Shown here: positions 43,201 through 52,009 of the stretch, in pieces
How positions within the stretch are numbered: position 1 is the stretch's first letter
Layout: every line of letters begins with the position of its first letter
Assembly (NCBI RefSeq): GCF_042676385.1
Contig: NZ_JBHTHA010000005.1
Span: forward strand, 62,001-126,000
Direction of reading: 5' to 3'
From: Paenibacillus_E sp042676385
Lineage (GTDB): Bacteria > Bacillota > Bacilli > Paenibacillales > NBRC-103111
Length of the DNA stretch: 64,000 bases
The notes under the pieces: generated by a model
What the model was told of the DNA's origin: nothing
Database searches by the model: none
What the model saw: only the letters and a program-made list of their open reading frames with translations
Translations under genes and position numbers: made by a program

Positions 43201-44706
43201 CTAGCCGTTTCATCCGTAGCGAGATCGTTCGTTTTTCAAAGATTTGCAGAAAGCAAACTTTCTTTCACAACGGAAGAACTTGCGATGCGTTATGCCGTTT
43301 CGAGCCAAATCACGGCTTCCTGGCTGCAGGAAGCCAGTCAAGCAGATATGATCACCGTCGCCCCATTCGCCGATCCCGCTGTTGAGGAGCTTTGGACCAG
43401 CAGCAAGGTGGCGTCCCGCCTCATTCGTCTTTCCCTGCAGTCGTATCGCCGCAATGGGCAAGGCGTTCTGCCACTAACCTATCTGCGGCATATGCCGCTT
43501 TTACGCAAGCTTGCGGATCGTACGGAAGCGGCTGGTATGGAGGGACTTCGCGATATCATTAGAGAATTGCAGGGCTTTTTCCTGCCCGTTTCCCTGTGGG
43601 AATCGGTGCTTTTTCCGACCCGGCAGCCCGCTTATCGCAAGCAAGATCTGGATTTGCTTTGCTCGTCCGGCGAAGTCATTTGGATGGGGCGTAAAGAGCC
43701 GGAAGAGAAGGAAGGCAAAATTGCTTTTTTCTTGGCAGAAAGCCATCTCCTCTTCGAACCTTGTCTTGCGGCGGTTCAAGGCAAGCCCGTTTCTCAGCCG
43801 GAATTGCTTACACTTCTTCAAAGTAAAGGCGCAAGCTTCTTAAGTAAGCTAGGTATCGAAACCGGACGAGCTCCTTCGGCGCTTTTGGAAGAGCTGCTGC
43901 AATTGGTATGGGACGGACGTGCGGCGAACGACCAATTCGCCCCATTGCGGCTGCATGCCCAAGGTGCTCCAAAGAAAACCGATAAGTTTCAATCCGGGCT
44001 CGGGCGTTGGTATTCGCTAGACTCGTTAGTAAGTCCTGCCTTCGATAAGGAAGCAGCGGCAGTGGAATGGACGCACCATCTTTTGGGGCGTTTTGGCCTT
44101 ATAACCAAAGACGTTGTCGCTGCTATGTGTCCTTTTCCGTGGGAATCCATTTTGGCTATCCTTAAACAGCTGGAGACGTGGGGACTAGTCGTACGCGGTC
44201 TATTCATTGCGGATTTGCCCGCTCTGCAATTTGCGACGAAGGAGTTCATCGGCTTGCTGCAGCAACCGTCGACCCGTGGGGGACTTTCGAGGAACTCAGA
44301 AGCTTATGAGCAAAAGGTCAACATCATTAGCGCCATCGATCCAGCCAATCCCTATGGTCTAATCGTTCCTTGGCCGGAGTTCGCGGGGGTATCTTTTTCC
44401 CGCAAGAGCAGTAATTACCTCGCCTTTAAAGGAACGCAGTGGCACTACTGGATTGAAAATAACGGCAAACGTATCTATCAGATCCATCAAGAAGCACCTG
44501 TGGAATCTGTTGATAAGGAACGGATCATTCATGACCTGAAAAGCATGTTCCGCATGTTTTTGAAGCAAAATCAGCTTCGCAAAATCGTCATCGATACTTG
44601 GAACGGCGTACGCATCTCTGATGCTCCTGAACAGGAGTACTTAAAGCTGCTCGGCGCTGAAAAAGACCGGGCCAGCTTTGTGCTTTGGCCGAGCCAGTTG
44701 AACTGA
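40291..44706 (+). CDS. Lhr-type large DEAD/DEAH-box helicase
   Basis: Superfamily 2 helicase of about 1471 residues from ATG 40291 (MTGSMLDAYPFHP), with AAGGAG eight nt upstream; an in-frame ATG at 40240 has no SD. Visible motifs: Walker A SSPTGSGKT (about 46-54), TPLKALNND, DEIH in IVDEIHDLAADKRG, SATQ, then VATSSLELGIDVG and QRIGRAGH of the second RecA domain. The remaining 900 residues match the large Lhr C-terminal region, an Lhr-core (winged helix and beta domain) followed by an Lhr-CTD. In other bacteria Lhr acts in DNA repair (family knowledge). The 41200-41850 stretch is visibly GC-richer than the rest. Confidence 0.92.
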   Translation: MTGSMLDAYPFHPILKAWFASRFGDPTDVQKQAWRQIASGAHTLISSPTGSGKTLAALLPCLDGVAKSKQSSEDYAPGVRVLVVTPLKALNNDIHDHLLHFMQEIEDVAAAAGETAAWPGIAVGVRTGDTKQSTRASMLRQPPDVLVTTPESLYLLLTSPRAREMLKSVEQTIVDEIHDLAADKRGMHLSLTLERLAAWCGRSVQRIGVSATQKPIERVARYLGGWENDQPREVAIVESKADKRYELQVTMPEPAKPGADKEALWTPLVEKLLQLMDGCSTALVFANSRRLCERLTLRLNDHVGYEIARSHHGSVAREKRLEVERMLKSGELRCLVATSSLELGIDVGHVDLVIQIDSPFTAAAGIQRIGRAGHAVGSASRGVMLARSRTLLPELAVLSWRIAARDIEAIRIPRGSLDVLAQQVVAMAAMGDELDVARLERLLSQSDSFRGVPREQWLAMLEVLAGLYPFVRPLIEWDRDTGRLHPLAATQMAALVGAGTIPQSSAYPVHHSETGLHLGELDEEYIHESSVGDVFQLGTASWRIVRIRPERIYVREADNRFSEIPFWRGESGGKTFELGVQTGALWRELRDRLQIESSEPDRKVPNSSSVGERSVVDLRVQNWLMETYHLDTEASSSLIGLIRNQIAVNTVPTDRTVVIESFADENNQTHYVLHSLFGRKVNRTWLMAIDRSLKQNGFSTIYTNAKDNGIELIFPTYNEAILPCIMTLSPEQAEASVIESVAESGMFAAAFQRLAETSLLLSRSFTRMPAWKKRLRGQELLKEALPFKERFPLFQEAMRECLEEQVDIRHLADILKAIQAEDIRFAVHRNHFPSPLAAQFQSDYVNQRIYESDALTQDLQVELLGFSRQMAADIFGTEAIRNAVNPQVIADEEDKLARTNDPLKSVQHVLRYLKENGDATRDELRKVSELAGDDIDIWLEELLEKGTVTAFATNGQTLYISSDENEFYSSLAVSSVARSFVFQRFAESKLSFTTEELAMRYAVSSQITASWLQEASQADMITVAPFADPAVEELWTSSKVASRLIRLSLQSYRRNGQGVLPLTYLRHMPLLRKLADRTEAAGMEGLRDIIRELQGFFLPVSLWESVLFPTRQPAYRKQDLDLLCSSGEVIWMGRKEPEEKEGKIAFFLAESHLLFEPCLAAVQGKPVSQPELLTLLQSKGASFLSKLGIETGRAPSALLEELLQLVWDGRAANDQFAPLRLHAQGAPKKTDKFQSGLGRWYSLDSLVSPAFDKEAAAVEWTHHLLGRFGLITKDVVAAMCPFPWESILAILKQLETWGLVVRGLFIADLPALQFATKEFIGLLQQPSTRGGLSRNSEAYEQKVNIISAIDPANPYGLIVPWPEFAGVSFSRKSSNYLAFKGTQWHYWIENNGKRIYQIHQEAPVESVDKERIIHDLKSMFRMFLKQNQLRKIVIDTWNGVRISDAPEQEYLKLLGAEKDRASFVLWPSQLN

Positions 44707-44734
44707 AGGTTAGATTTTGGAGCATCCTGCGAGC

Positions 44735-45147
44735 AGTTAAGCATGTTTTTCCGTGCTAAAGTGACCATCGTGCGGGCGTGCATGACTTTAACGCGGTTTT
44801 TCCGTGTTATAGTCAGGGATCGGCCGCCTGGATGCCTTTTCTACCGACTTTAGCACGTTTTTCCGTGCTAAAGTGACCATCGTGCGGGCGTGCATGACTT
44901 TAACGCGGTTTTTCCGTGTTATAGTCGGGGATCGGCCGCCTGGATGCCTTTTCTACCGAGTTAAGCACGTTTTTCCGCGTTAAAGTGACCATCGTGCGGG
45001 CGTGCATGACTTTAACGCGGTTTTTCCGTGTTATAGTCGGGGATCAGTTGCCTAGCTTCCTTTTCTACCGAGTTAAGCATGTTTTTCCGTGCTAAAGTGA
45101 CCATCGTGCGGGCGTGCCTGACTTTAACGCGGTTTTTCCGTGTTAAG
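44735..45147. repeat. Tandem array, four copies of a 112-bp hairpin repeat
   Basis: The block GACTTTAACGCGG-TTTTT-CCG starts at 44784, 44896, 45008 and 45120, an exact 112-bp period. Each unit has two palindromes with a T-rich loop: one like ACTTTAGCACG-TTTTT-CCGTGCTAAAGT and one like TTTAACGCGG-TTTTT-CCGTGTTA. The core GTTTTTCCG also makes up the repeats at 5950-6212. Confidence 0.85.
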
Positions 45148-45152
45148 TGCAA

Positions 45153-45246
45153 TGGGGAGGGGGAGTGGGCAACGGGGAGTGGGCAACGGGGAGTGGGCAA
45201 CGGAGAGTGAGCAACGGAGAGTGAGCAACGGAGAGTGAGCAAAGGG
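45153..45246. repeat. 14-bp minisatellite
   Basis: Six or so tandem copies of GAGTGGGCAACGGG drifting to GAGTGAGCAACGGA. This gives open frames on the minus strand with repeated TLRCSLSVAHSPL-type peptides, which are not genes. Confidence 0.85.
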
Positions 45247-45281
45247 GTAGTGAGCAAGCAACCAAAGGGATACAGAAAGAA

Positions 45282-45300
45282 GAGCGGCTATGCGCCGCCC
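45282..45300 (-). terminator. Terminator of the nitrate assimilation operon
   Basis: Stem GGGCGGC / GCCGCTC with a five-base loop, read on minus, followed by TTCTTTCTG, about 30 bp after the nasC stop. Confidence 0.6.
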
Positions 45301-45327
45301 TCCTTTTTGTCCCCCCATTTGTCATGC

Positions 45328-47433
45328 CTAAACCCGTTCCACTTTTACCGCACAAATTTTAAACTCCGGCATCCGGCTCGTCGGATCCAGCGCATCGTTG
45401 GTCAGCTTGTTGATCGACAGCTCTTCTCCCCAGTGGAAAGGAACGAACACCGTTCTGGGTTGAATCCCTTCGGTCACTTTTACTTGGAAGACCAGGGAAC
45501 CGCGCCTGCTCGTTATCCGGATTTGCTGACCGATGCCAAGACCGATTCGGCCGGCCAGCCACGGATGTATTTCTGCTACAGGAACGGGTGCTTTTTTGTT
45601 CAAGCCTTCGGTTCGGCGCGTCTGCGCCCCGCTCAAGTAATGATTGGAGAGCCTGCCTGTCGTAAGCACATAAGGATAATCGGTATCGATCGGTTCCGCA
45701 GGCATTTTGGGCTTGATGCCAAATAGTCTTGCTTTGCCGTCGGCATGATAAAAAGATTCTTTAAATAATTGCGGTGTTCCCGGATGCTCAGTCGTGGGGC
45801 AAGGCCAGAAGACGCCCTTTTCAGCTTTGAGCCTTTCGTACGTTATGCCGCTATAGTCCGCTTTGCCGCCCGCAGATGCCAGCGCCAGCTCCTTAAACAC
45901 ATCTTCAATACCCGCATATTGAAAATAGGCACCGCGTCCCAGCGCATCCGCCAGCTCGCAGATGATTTGGTAGTCCAGCTTGGCATTGCCGGGAAGCTCC
46001 AACACTTTGCCCCGATGGAACACCCTGCCCTCCAGGTTGGTCATCGTCCCTTCGGCTTCCAAAAAAGACGAACCCGGAAGCAAATAGTGCGCATATTGCG
46101 CCGTTTCCGTCTCGAACATATCGACGACGACAAGCAGCTCCAGCTTCTTGAGCGCCCGCTCCACCATTTGGCTGTTCGGGCTGGAAACGAGCGGATTCGA
46201 ACCAAGTACGATGAGAGCTTTTATTTCCCCTTCATCCACCTTTTGCAGCAGCTCGTACGCGGATACGCCTTTACCCGGCAGCTCTTCGGGGGCGATGCCC
46301 CACACCTTGGCTACATGCTCACGCGCAGCCGGATCTTCGATCAGCCGATAGCCGGGCAGTTGATCGGCCTTTTGTCCATGTTCGCGCCCGCCCTGACCGT
46401 TCGCCTGCCCCGTAACGGCTCCGTAGCCGCAGCCTTTTCGCCCTATTTTGCCGGTGAGGAGCGTCAAATTAATATAGTTCAAGGTGTTCTCGACACCGTT
46501 CACCTGCTGCTCCAACCCACGCGCCGTGAGGACAATCCCGGTCTCTGCTTTGGCAAAACCGCGTGCAATCGTGCGAATAACTCCCTCAAGAACGCCTGTA
46601 AGCTCTTCTACTCTTGCCGGGGTGAAAGGTCGAACCGCTTCCTTCAGTTGATCGAAGCCTATCGTCCGCCCCTGAATAAAGGAATCCGCAACCAGCTTTT
46701 CTTCAATCATGACATGCAGCAGTCCGTTAATAAAAACGGAATCAAAACCCGGCTGAAGACGGACATGGATGTCGGCGACCTTCGAAGTCATTGTGTTGCG
46801 CGGATCGATTGTGACGATGACTGCCCCGTTTTTCTTGGCATCTAGCAAATAAGGCATCATGGTCGGCTGGCATTCCGCAATGTTCGTACCAGCCAAAATA
46901 ATGTATTTGGCATGTGGAATTTCGGATAATGGCATTGTCATCCCGCGGTCCAGACCGAACGCCTGATTGCTTGCCGCTGCAGCCGATGACATACAGTAGC
47001 GCCCGTTGTAGTCGATATATTTGGAGCGGAGCGCCACGCGGGTAAATTTTCCAAGCAGATAGCAAACTTCATTAGTAAGCGACCCGCCGCCGTAAACACC
47101 TACAGCATCGTTGCCGTACTTCGCTTGCAGCCTTTTGATTCGATCCGCAATATCTTTATACGCGAACGTCCATGTAACTTCATGCCAACTCCGAGTCTCC
47201 CCAAATGTTCTATGCAACGGCTCCGTAATCCGTTCCGGATGAATAACGTGATCCATCGCATTCAAGCCCTTTTGGCAAAGCCGGCCTGTAGCTACCGGAA
47301 AATCCGGACTCGGCTTGATGGTGAGACCAGGGCTTTTATCGCTCGGGATGAGCGAAAGCCCGCACTGCATGCTGCAAAAGCAGCAGTGGGACGAGGTCTG
47401 CTCCATAGGCACTGTCGTAAGTAGTGCTTTCAT
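45328..47433 (-). CDS. nasC: Assimilatory nitrate reductase catalytic subunit
   Basis: Molybdopterin (bis-MGD) oxidoreductase of 701 residues that reduces nitrate to nitrite in the cytoplasm. An N-terminal [4Fe-4S] site (C17, C20, C24, C53) is followed by the molybdopterin domains, and the C-terminal dinucleotide-binding domain has LTTGRLSNHYLSGAQTRRT. No Tat signal, as expected for a cytoplasmic enzyme. No NasB-type electron-transfer subunit is encoded nearby. Last gene of the operon transporter-nirB-nirD-nasC. Confidence 0.92.
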   Translation of the reverse strand: MKALLTTVPMEQTSSHCCFCSMQCGLSLIPSDKSPGLTIKPSPDFPVATGRLCQKGLNAMDHVIHPERITEPLHRTFGETRSWHEVTWTFAYKDIADRIKRLQAKYGNDAVGVYGGGSLTNEVCYLLGKFTRVALRSKYIDYNGRYCMSSAAAASNQAFGLDRGMTMPLSEIPHAKYIILAGTNIAECQPTMMPYLLDAKKNGAVIVTIDPRNTMTSKVADIHVRLQPGFDSVFINGLLHVMIEEKLVADSFIQGRTIGFDQLKEAVRPFTPARVEELTGVLEGVIRTIARGFAKAETGIVLTARGLEQQVNGVENTLNYINLTLLTGKIGRKGCGYGAVTGQANGQGGREHGQKADQLPGYRLIEDPAAREHVAKVWGIAPEELPGKGVSAYELLQKVDEGEIKALIVLGSNPLVSSPNSQMVERALKKLELLVVVDMFETETAQYAHYLLPGSSFLEAEGTMTNLEGRVFHRGKVLELPGNAKLDYQIICELADALGRGAYFQYAGIEDVFKELALASAGGKADYSGITYERLKAEKGVFWPCPTTEHPGTPQLFKESFYHADGKARLFGIKPKMPAEPIDTDYPYVLTTGRLSNHYLSGAQTRRTEGLNKKAPVPVAEIHPWLAGRIGLGIGQQIRITSRRGSLVFQVKVTEGIQPRTVFVPFHWGEELSINKLTNDALDPTSRMPEFKICAVKVERV

Positions 47434-47474
47434 CGCACCTCTCCCCCTAAAGCTTTCTACTGAGGAAGGCCAGA

Positions 47475-47825
47475 TTAACTGGCCATTTCTTCCGTTTTAG
47501 TAAATCCGATAAACACAACGCCGTCCTGAACTCTCGTGGAGTACGTTTGAACGCATCCGGTATCGGGAGCTTGAACCAGACCGGAAGGCAGGTGTATCTT
47601 ACGATCATGCAAAGGACAGAAAACGTGGTCATCGCAAACGATCCCTTCGGCAAGTACGCCTTCCTTATGCGGGCAGCGGTTTTGAATCGCTTGAAGCTTG
47701 CCGCTGCTTAGTTTAAAAAGTGCTACCTCTTCGCCTTGATAGCGAATGGTTTTCCCCGTATTAACCGCCAATTCATCATAGGAAACGGCTTTCACCCATA
47801 CCATTTGTTCTTCTTTTACGCTCAT
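47475..47825 (-). CDS. nirD: Nitrite reductase small subunit
   Basis: 116 residues. A Rieske-like fold with the pattern CPHKEGVLAEG and CPLHD: the cysteine and histidine pairs are both kept, so this is the form that still has [2Fe-2S] ligands. Works with NirB. Gap of about 30 bp to nirB and 41 bp to nasC. Confidence 0.93.
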   Translation of the reverse strand: MSVKEEQMVWVKAVSYDELAVNTGKTIRYQGEEVALFKLSSGKLQAIQNRCPHKEGVLAEGIVCDDHVFCPLHDRKIHLPSGLVQAPDTGCVQTYSTRVQDGVVFIGFTKTEEMAS

Positions 47826-47854
47826 ATCACTCGCTCCTCCCCATGTAAAAACGT

Positions 47855-50272
47855 CTATTTAAGCTCGACCACTTCATACAGGTCTTGTCGAATTTTTTTA
47901 CTGTCAATGGCTGCTTTCCAAGGATCTTGGGTCACCGACAATGCAACATCCATTCTTGCGCACAGCTCTTTTCGTTTTTCATCGTTTTGAATCACTTCAC
48001 GCACGTGCTCGATACCGAGTCTGTGAACCCATTCGCTGGTACGTTCTCCGTATTTGCCCGTTTCGCGGTAATATTGCAGGTACGCTTCCGTGTACTCGAT
48101 GATTTCTTCTTCAGTTTTCACGGTTGTCAGGAGGTCGCCGACGCGAACTTTCACACCGCCGTTTCCTCCGGCATACAGCTCCCAACCGCCATCGACCGAA
48201 ACGACACCCAAATCTTTAATACCGGATTCTGCGCAGTTTCGCGGGCAACCGGATACCGCCATTTTCACTTTCGCCGGCGTATTTAGCCGTTCAAAACGTT
48301 TCTCCATTTGGATGCCGACACCCATCGCATCGCCAGTGCCGAATCGGCAGAATGTCTCGCCGACGCATGTTTTAACCGTACGGAGCGCTTTGCCGTAGGC
48401 ATAACCGGAAGGCATGTCGAGCGCTTCCCACATCGCGGTCAAGTCTTCTTTTTTCACGCCAAGCAAGTCGATTCGCTGCCCGCCGGTCAGCTTCACCGTA
48501 GGGACGTTGAACTGTTCCGCTACCTCAGCAATACGCTTCAGCTCCGCAGGATTCGTCACTCCGCCGTACATCCGAGGAACTACGGAGTAAGTGCCATCCT
48601 TCTGAATGTTGGCATGCATCCGCTCGTTCACAAATCGCGAAGTGCTGTCATCACGGTACGTTTCAGGACTAACCATGCCGAGGTAGTAGTTCAATGCCGG
48701 ACGGCACTTGGAGCAGCCCTCTTCGTTTTTCCAGCCAAGTACATTCATGACTTCGCGAACGTGGGTAAGCCCTTTTTCACGAATGGCAGCTACAACTTCA
48801 TCGCGCGTATGATCGGTACAGCCGCAAATCGTTTCTTTGGCTGCGTTTTTATCGTAGGAATCTCCTAACGTGAATGCGAGAAGATCACTAACCAGCGGTT
48901 TGCAACCACCGCATGAGCGGGATGCTGTTGTGCAGTTCTTGACTTCTTCCACACTCGTCAAGCCTTGTTCTTTGATCGCCGAGCAAATGGTACCTTTGGT
49001 AACCCCATTGCAACCGCAGATGATCGCATCGTCTTTCATGTCTGCAACACCGGATGCTGCGCCGCCGCCAGAAGAATCCTTCAGAATCGCTGTTTTTTCC
49101 ATGCCGCTGATATCTGTTTCATCACGGATCATTTGCATTAAACGAGTTCCGTCTGACGTATCGCCGAATAGCACGGCTCCGATGATTTTGTTATCTTTGA
49201 TGACAACTTTTTTGTAGATACCTGAAAACTCGTCGTGAACGCGAATGGCTTTCGTTCCTTCGGCATCCACGAATTGCCCGCCAGAGAACACGTCAACACC
49301 GGAAACTTTAAGCTTGGTGTAAACGACTGAACCTTCATACGGTCCGGTTTCTACGCCGGCCAGATGTTTGGCAAGAACGGCGCCTTGCTCATAGAGAGGA
49401 GCAACGAGACCATACGCGATGCCGCGATGCATGGCGCATTCACCAACCGCATACACATTCGGCACGCTTGTTTGCAAATAATCGTTCACCACGATGCCAG
49501 GATTGCATTCGAATCCGGCATCCTTCGCGAGCTGGACATTCGGGCGAATGCCGACAGCCATGACGATAAGGTCGGCTTCGGCGATGCTGCCGTCTTTGAA
49601 TTTCAAGCCCGTTACCCGCTTGTCGCCGATGATTTCAGCGGATTGTTTTTCCAGCAGGAAGTTGATCCCTTGCTCTTCAAGCGCCGCCTGCAGCATCTTG
49701 GACGCCGGCCGGTCGAGCTGACGCTCCATGATCGTATCTACGATATGAACGACATCGACCTTCATCCCCAGATTAAGGAAGCCTCTCGCCGCTTCAAGTC
49801 CAAGCAGGCCGCCGCCGATGACGATCGCTTTCTTGTATTTTTTCGCCGACTCGATCATGATCTCGCAATCGCGAATCGTACGATAAGCCATAACACCTTC
49901 CTTATCAGCTCCCGGCAACGGAATCATGAACGGATTGGAGCCTGTTGCCAAAATTAATTTATCGTAAGGAACCGTCAACCCTTTGTCGCTTGTTACCGTT
50001 TGTGCGGTCGTGTCGATTGCGGTTACGGTTTGATTGGTATACAGCTTAATGCCGCTCTTTTCATACCATTCGAACGGATGTATGACGATGTCATCCACTT
50101 TCGAATCCCCGGCAAGAACATAAGACAACAGGATCCGATTATAGTTCGGGTGAGGCTCACTACCGAAAATCGTAACTTCATATTTACCTGGCGCCAGTTT
50201 CAACAAGTGTTCTACAGCGTTTACTCCAGCCATACCATTCCCGACCAATACGAGCTTCTCTTTCTGTAACAT
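47855..50272 (-). CDS. nirB: NAD(P)H-dependent nitrite reductase large subunit
   Basis: Reduces nitrite to ammonium with a siroheme-[4Fe-4S] centre. About 805 residues from ATG 50272 (MLQKEKLVLVGNGMAG), which has GAGAGAGG upstream; the frame is open to 50326. N-terminal FAD/NAD(P) domains (VGNGMAGVNAVEHL; VIGGGLLGLEAARG), two BFD-like [2Fe-2S] segments (CGCNGVTKGTIC; SCGGCKP and CGCTDHTRDEV; CSKCRPAL), then the siroheme half-domains with CVGETFCRFGTGDA and SGCPRNCAESGIKDLG. The siroheme made by CobA and the precorrin-2 dehydrogenase genes of this window would be its cofactor. Confidence 0.96.
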   Translation of the reverse strand: MLQKEKLVLVGNGMAGVNAVEHLLKLAPGKYEVTIFGSEPHPNYNRILLSYVLAGDSKVDDIVIHPFEWYEKSGIKLYTNQTVTAIDTTAQTVTSDKGLTVPYDKLILATGSNPFMIPLPGADKEGVMAYRTIRDCEIMIESAKKYKKAIVIGGGLLGLEAARGFLNLGMKVDVVHIVDTIMERQLDRPASKMLQAALEEQGINFLLEKQSAEIIGDKRVTGLKFKDGSIAEADLIVMAVGIRPNVQLAKDAGFECNPGIVVNDYLQTSVPNVYAVGECAMHRGIAYGLVAPLYEQGAVLAKHLAGVETGPYEGSVVYTKLKVSGVDVFSGGQFVDAEGTKAIRVHDEFSGIYKKVVIKDNKIIGAVLFGDTSDGTRLMQMIRDETDISGMEKTAILKDSSGGGAASGVADMKDDAIICGCNGVTKGTICSAIKEQGLTSVEEVKNCTTASRSCGGCKPLVSDLLAFTLGDSYDKNAAKETICGCTDHTRDEVVAAIREKGLTHVREVMNVLGWKNEEGCSKCRPALNYYLGMVSPETYRDDSTSRFVNERMHANIQKDGTYSVVPRMYGGVTNPAELKRIAEVAEQFNVPTVKLTGGQRIDLLGVKKEDLTAMWEALDMPSGYAYGKALRTVKTCVGETFCRFGTGDAMGVGIQMEKRFERLNTPAKVKMAVSGCPRNCAESGIKDLGVVSVDGGWELYAGGNGGVKVRVGDLLTTVKTEEEIIEYTEAYLQYYRETGKYGERTSEWVHRLGIEHVREVIQNDEKRKELCARMDVALSVTQDPWKAAIDSKKIRQDLYEVVELK

Positions 50273-50334
50273 TTCAATCATCCTCTCTCGATTTCCATCT
50301 CTATATCCCATTGTTTTTTTATCCATAACCGACT

Positions 50335-50373
50335 AAAAAGGGTCATCGGGAGCGATAGCTGCCCCCAAATGAC
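50335..50373 (-). terminator. Terminator-like hairpin just upstream of nirB
   Basis: On minus, GTCAT...GGG...AGC-TATC-GCT-CCC-G-ATGAC then CCTTTTTAG, about 60 nt before the nirB start and inside the transporter-nirB gap. Two other hairpins precede it: a perfect CAAAGACG / CGTCTTTG stem (about 50417-50446) and AGTTC-ATGAC-GAACT. It may reduce read-through to nirB. Confidence 0.5.
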
Positions 50374-50542
50374 AATAGTTGGGATATGGAGCTAGAGCAG
50401 TTCGTCATGAACTACCAAAGACGAGTGGTCGTAAACGTCTTTGCGCATACAGCCTACTTCCCGGAGCGGCAAGCTGCATGAGCAAAACGTTTAGCAGAGC
50501 AGAGACCACTGACGGTCAGGTCAGCGGCCCCAACCTTTTCAA

Positions 50543-51781
50543 TTACGCATGTACGCTGTCCAGTGGAGGCGCCGCCTTAACCTTCCCGCCCTCGCCGATC
50601 CAAGAGCGTTTCCACTGGCCTTGTACGGCAGCAATGATTAGGATGCAAACGATGGCAATCCCGCTAAGAATAAGGAACCCCGGCGTAAAGGAACCTGTGG
50701 AAAGCTTCAAATTACCGAGAATCTTTGGCAAGAAGTATCCGCCTAATCCGCCCGCCGCTCCGACGATGCCTGTAATCATACCGACTTCATTGTTGAATCG
50801 CTGAGGTACGAGTTGGAAAACGGCGCCATTGCCCATGCCCATGCACATCATTCCGATGAAGAGCAAAGCCGTTGTAATACCTAAGGCAGGAAGTGTAGAT
50901 ACGGCCGCCAGCATCAATCCGATTACAGCATACAGGGTCATTAACATCCGCAAGCCGCCCATTTTATCCGAGAGCCAACCGCCTACAGGACGGAAGAAGC
51001 TTCCAGCGATTATACAAATCGTGGCAAAATCCGCTGCTCTAACAGGACTTAATTGGTACTGTGTATTGAAAAAGATCGTCAAATAGTTCGCCATGCCGGA
51101 GAAACCGCCAAAAGTGACCATATAGAAGATACAGAACAGCCAAGTATCTTTTTGCTTCAGAACGCGACCGTAATCCGCGAGCTTGGCTGGAGCCGGTTGC
51201 GTAGGACTGTCTTTTGCCGTGAAAATAAAGATGATAAAAACGAGAACTAGCGGGATAAGCGCTAATCCGAATACGACGTGCCAGCTGCCAAAATGCTGCG
51301 CTAACCGGTTGGCAAACAAGGTAGCAAAAATCGTTCCGCTGTTGCCCGCTCCGGCGATGCCAAGCGCCAAACCTTGATATTCCGGCGGATACCAGCGGCT
51401 GGCCAGCGGAAGAGCAGCTGCGAAGCTGGCTCCGGCAATACCGAGCATGAGCGCGACAAAGTACATGTCGTTCAAGGAGTTTGCGAACTTCCAACCGAAG
51501 ATGAGGGGCACCACGGTTAAAGTCATGCCGATGATGGCTGTTTTCCTAGGGCCGATTCGGTCTGTCAGAAATCCTAAAACAACTCTGAGAATCGAGCCCC
51601 CGAGAGCCGGAAGAGCGACCAGATTCGCTTTCTGCGCCGCATCCAGCCCAAAATCCTTTGCAATGAGAACGGCAAGAGGACCCAGCATCACCCAAATCAT
51701 AAAGCTCATGTCAAAATACAAAAATGCGCCGAGTAATGACCCCTTGTGACCGCTTTGCAAGAAACTTTTCCGATCGACCAT
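50543..51781 (-). CDS. Nitrate/nitrite transporter, MFS family (NarK/NasA)
   Basis: 412 residues with twelve hydrophobic segments. It has both nitrate-signature glycine-rich stretches of the NNP family, GIAGAGNSGTIFA in TM5 and GIVGAAGGLGGYFLP in TM11, and the arginine in the RVVLGFLTDRIGPR segment of TM2. First gene of the minus-strand nitrate assimilation operon, preceded by a leader of about 270 nt with two terminators. GGAG lies nine nt before the ATG. Confidence 0.94.
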   Translation of the reverse strand: MVDRKSFLQSGHKGSLLGAFLYFDMSFMIWVMLGPLAVLIAKDFGLDAAQKANLVALPALGGSILRVVLGFLTDRIGPRKTAIIGMTLTVVPLIFGWKFANSLNDMYFVALMLGIAGASFAAALPLASRWYPPEYQGLALGIAGAGNSGTIFATLFANRLAQHFGSWHVVFGLALIPLVLVFIIFIFTAKDSPTQPAPAKLADYGRVLKQKDTWLFCIFYMVTFGGFSGMANYLTIFFNTQYQLSPVRAADFATICIIAGSFFRPVGGWLSDKMGGLRMLMTLYAVIGLMLAAVSTLPALGITTALLFIGMMCMGMGNGAVFQLVPQRFNNEVGMITGIVGAAGGLGGYFLPKILGNLKLSTGSFTPGFLILSGIAIVCILIIAAVQGQWKRSWIGEGGKVKAAPPLDSVHA

Positions 51782-51857
51782 GTGTACCCTCTCCTTTTTT
51801 TGAGGCTTTGCGCCTTCTTTGTGATCCTATCCTTCGTTTTTGTGTCTGATCCGCAAC

Positions 51858-51905
51858 AAAAAAAGCCGACATACAAAACCGCACAAATGCGGTATGTTCA
51901 TCGGC
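51858..51905 (-). terminator. Terminator T2 in the nitrate operon leader
   Basis: Minus-strand GCCGA...ACATAC-CGCA...TGCGG...GTATGT-CGGC, a long stem with small internal loops, ending in seven T's. Its first bases are the 3' strand of hairpin P2' (51902-51915), so the two cannot form together. Lies 77 nt before the transporter start. Confidence 0.85.
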
Positions 51906-51940
51906 CTCTTTGCCACTGCAGCCACTTCTCTGTGAACTGC
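51902..51940 (-). promoter_or_regulatory. ANTAR dual-hexaloop antiterminator, module 2
   Basis: On minus, hairpin P1' (51940-51918): GCAG-T-TCAC [AGAGAA] GTGG-CTGC, with a single bulged T. Two bases later hairpin P2' (51915-51902): TGGC [AAAGAG] GCCG. Both loops have six bases with A at position 1 and G at position 4, the known ANTAR recognition rule. P2' shares its 3' strand with terminator T2. Confidence 0.75.
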
Positions 51941-51971
51941 ATGTTAGAATATTTAGATGATATGAAAACAT

Positions 51972-52009
51972 AAAAAGCCTATCCATTTACGCATTTGTAA
52001 GGGATAGGC
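51972..52009 (-). terminator. Terminator T1 in the nitrate operon leader
   Basis: Minus-strand stem GCCTATCC / GGATAGGC with an inner TTAC/GTAA stem, then TTTTTATG. It is about 40 nt downstream of the probable transcription start. Its GCCT is also the 3' strand of hairpin P2 (52006-52019). Confidence 0.85.

Noticed and set aside
45012..45355. Three minus-strand ORFs with repeated TLRCSLSVAHSPL-type peptides
   Set aside because: They arise from the 14-bp minisatellite and the 112-bp array; there is no SD and the composition is not protein-like.
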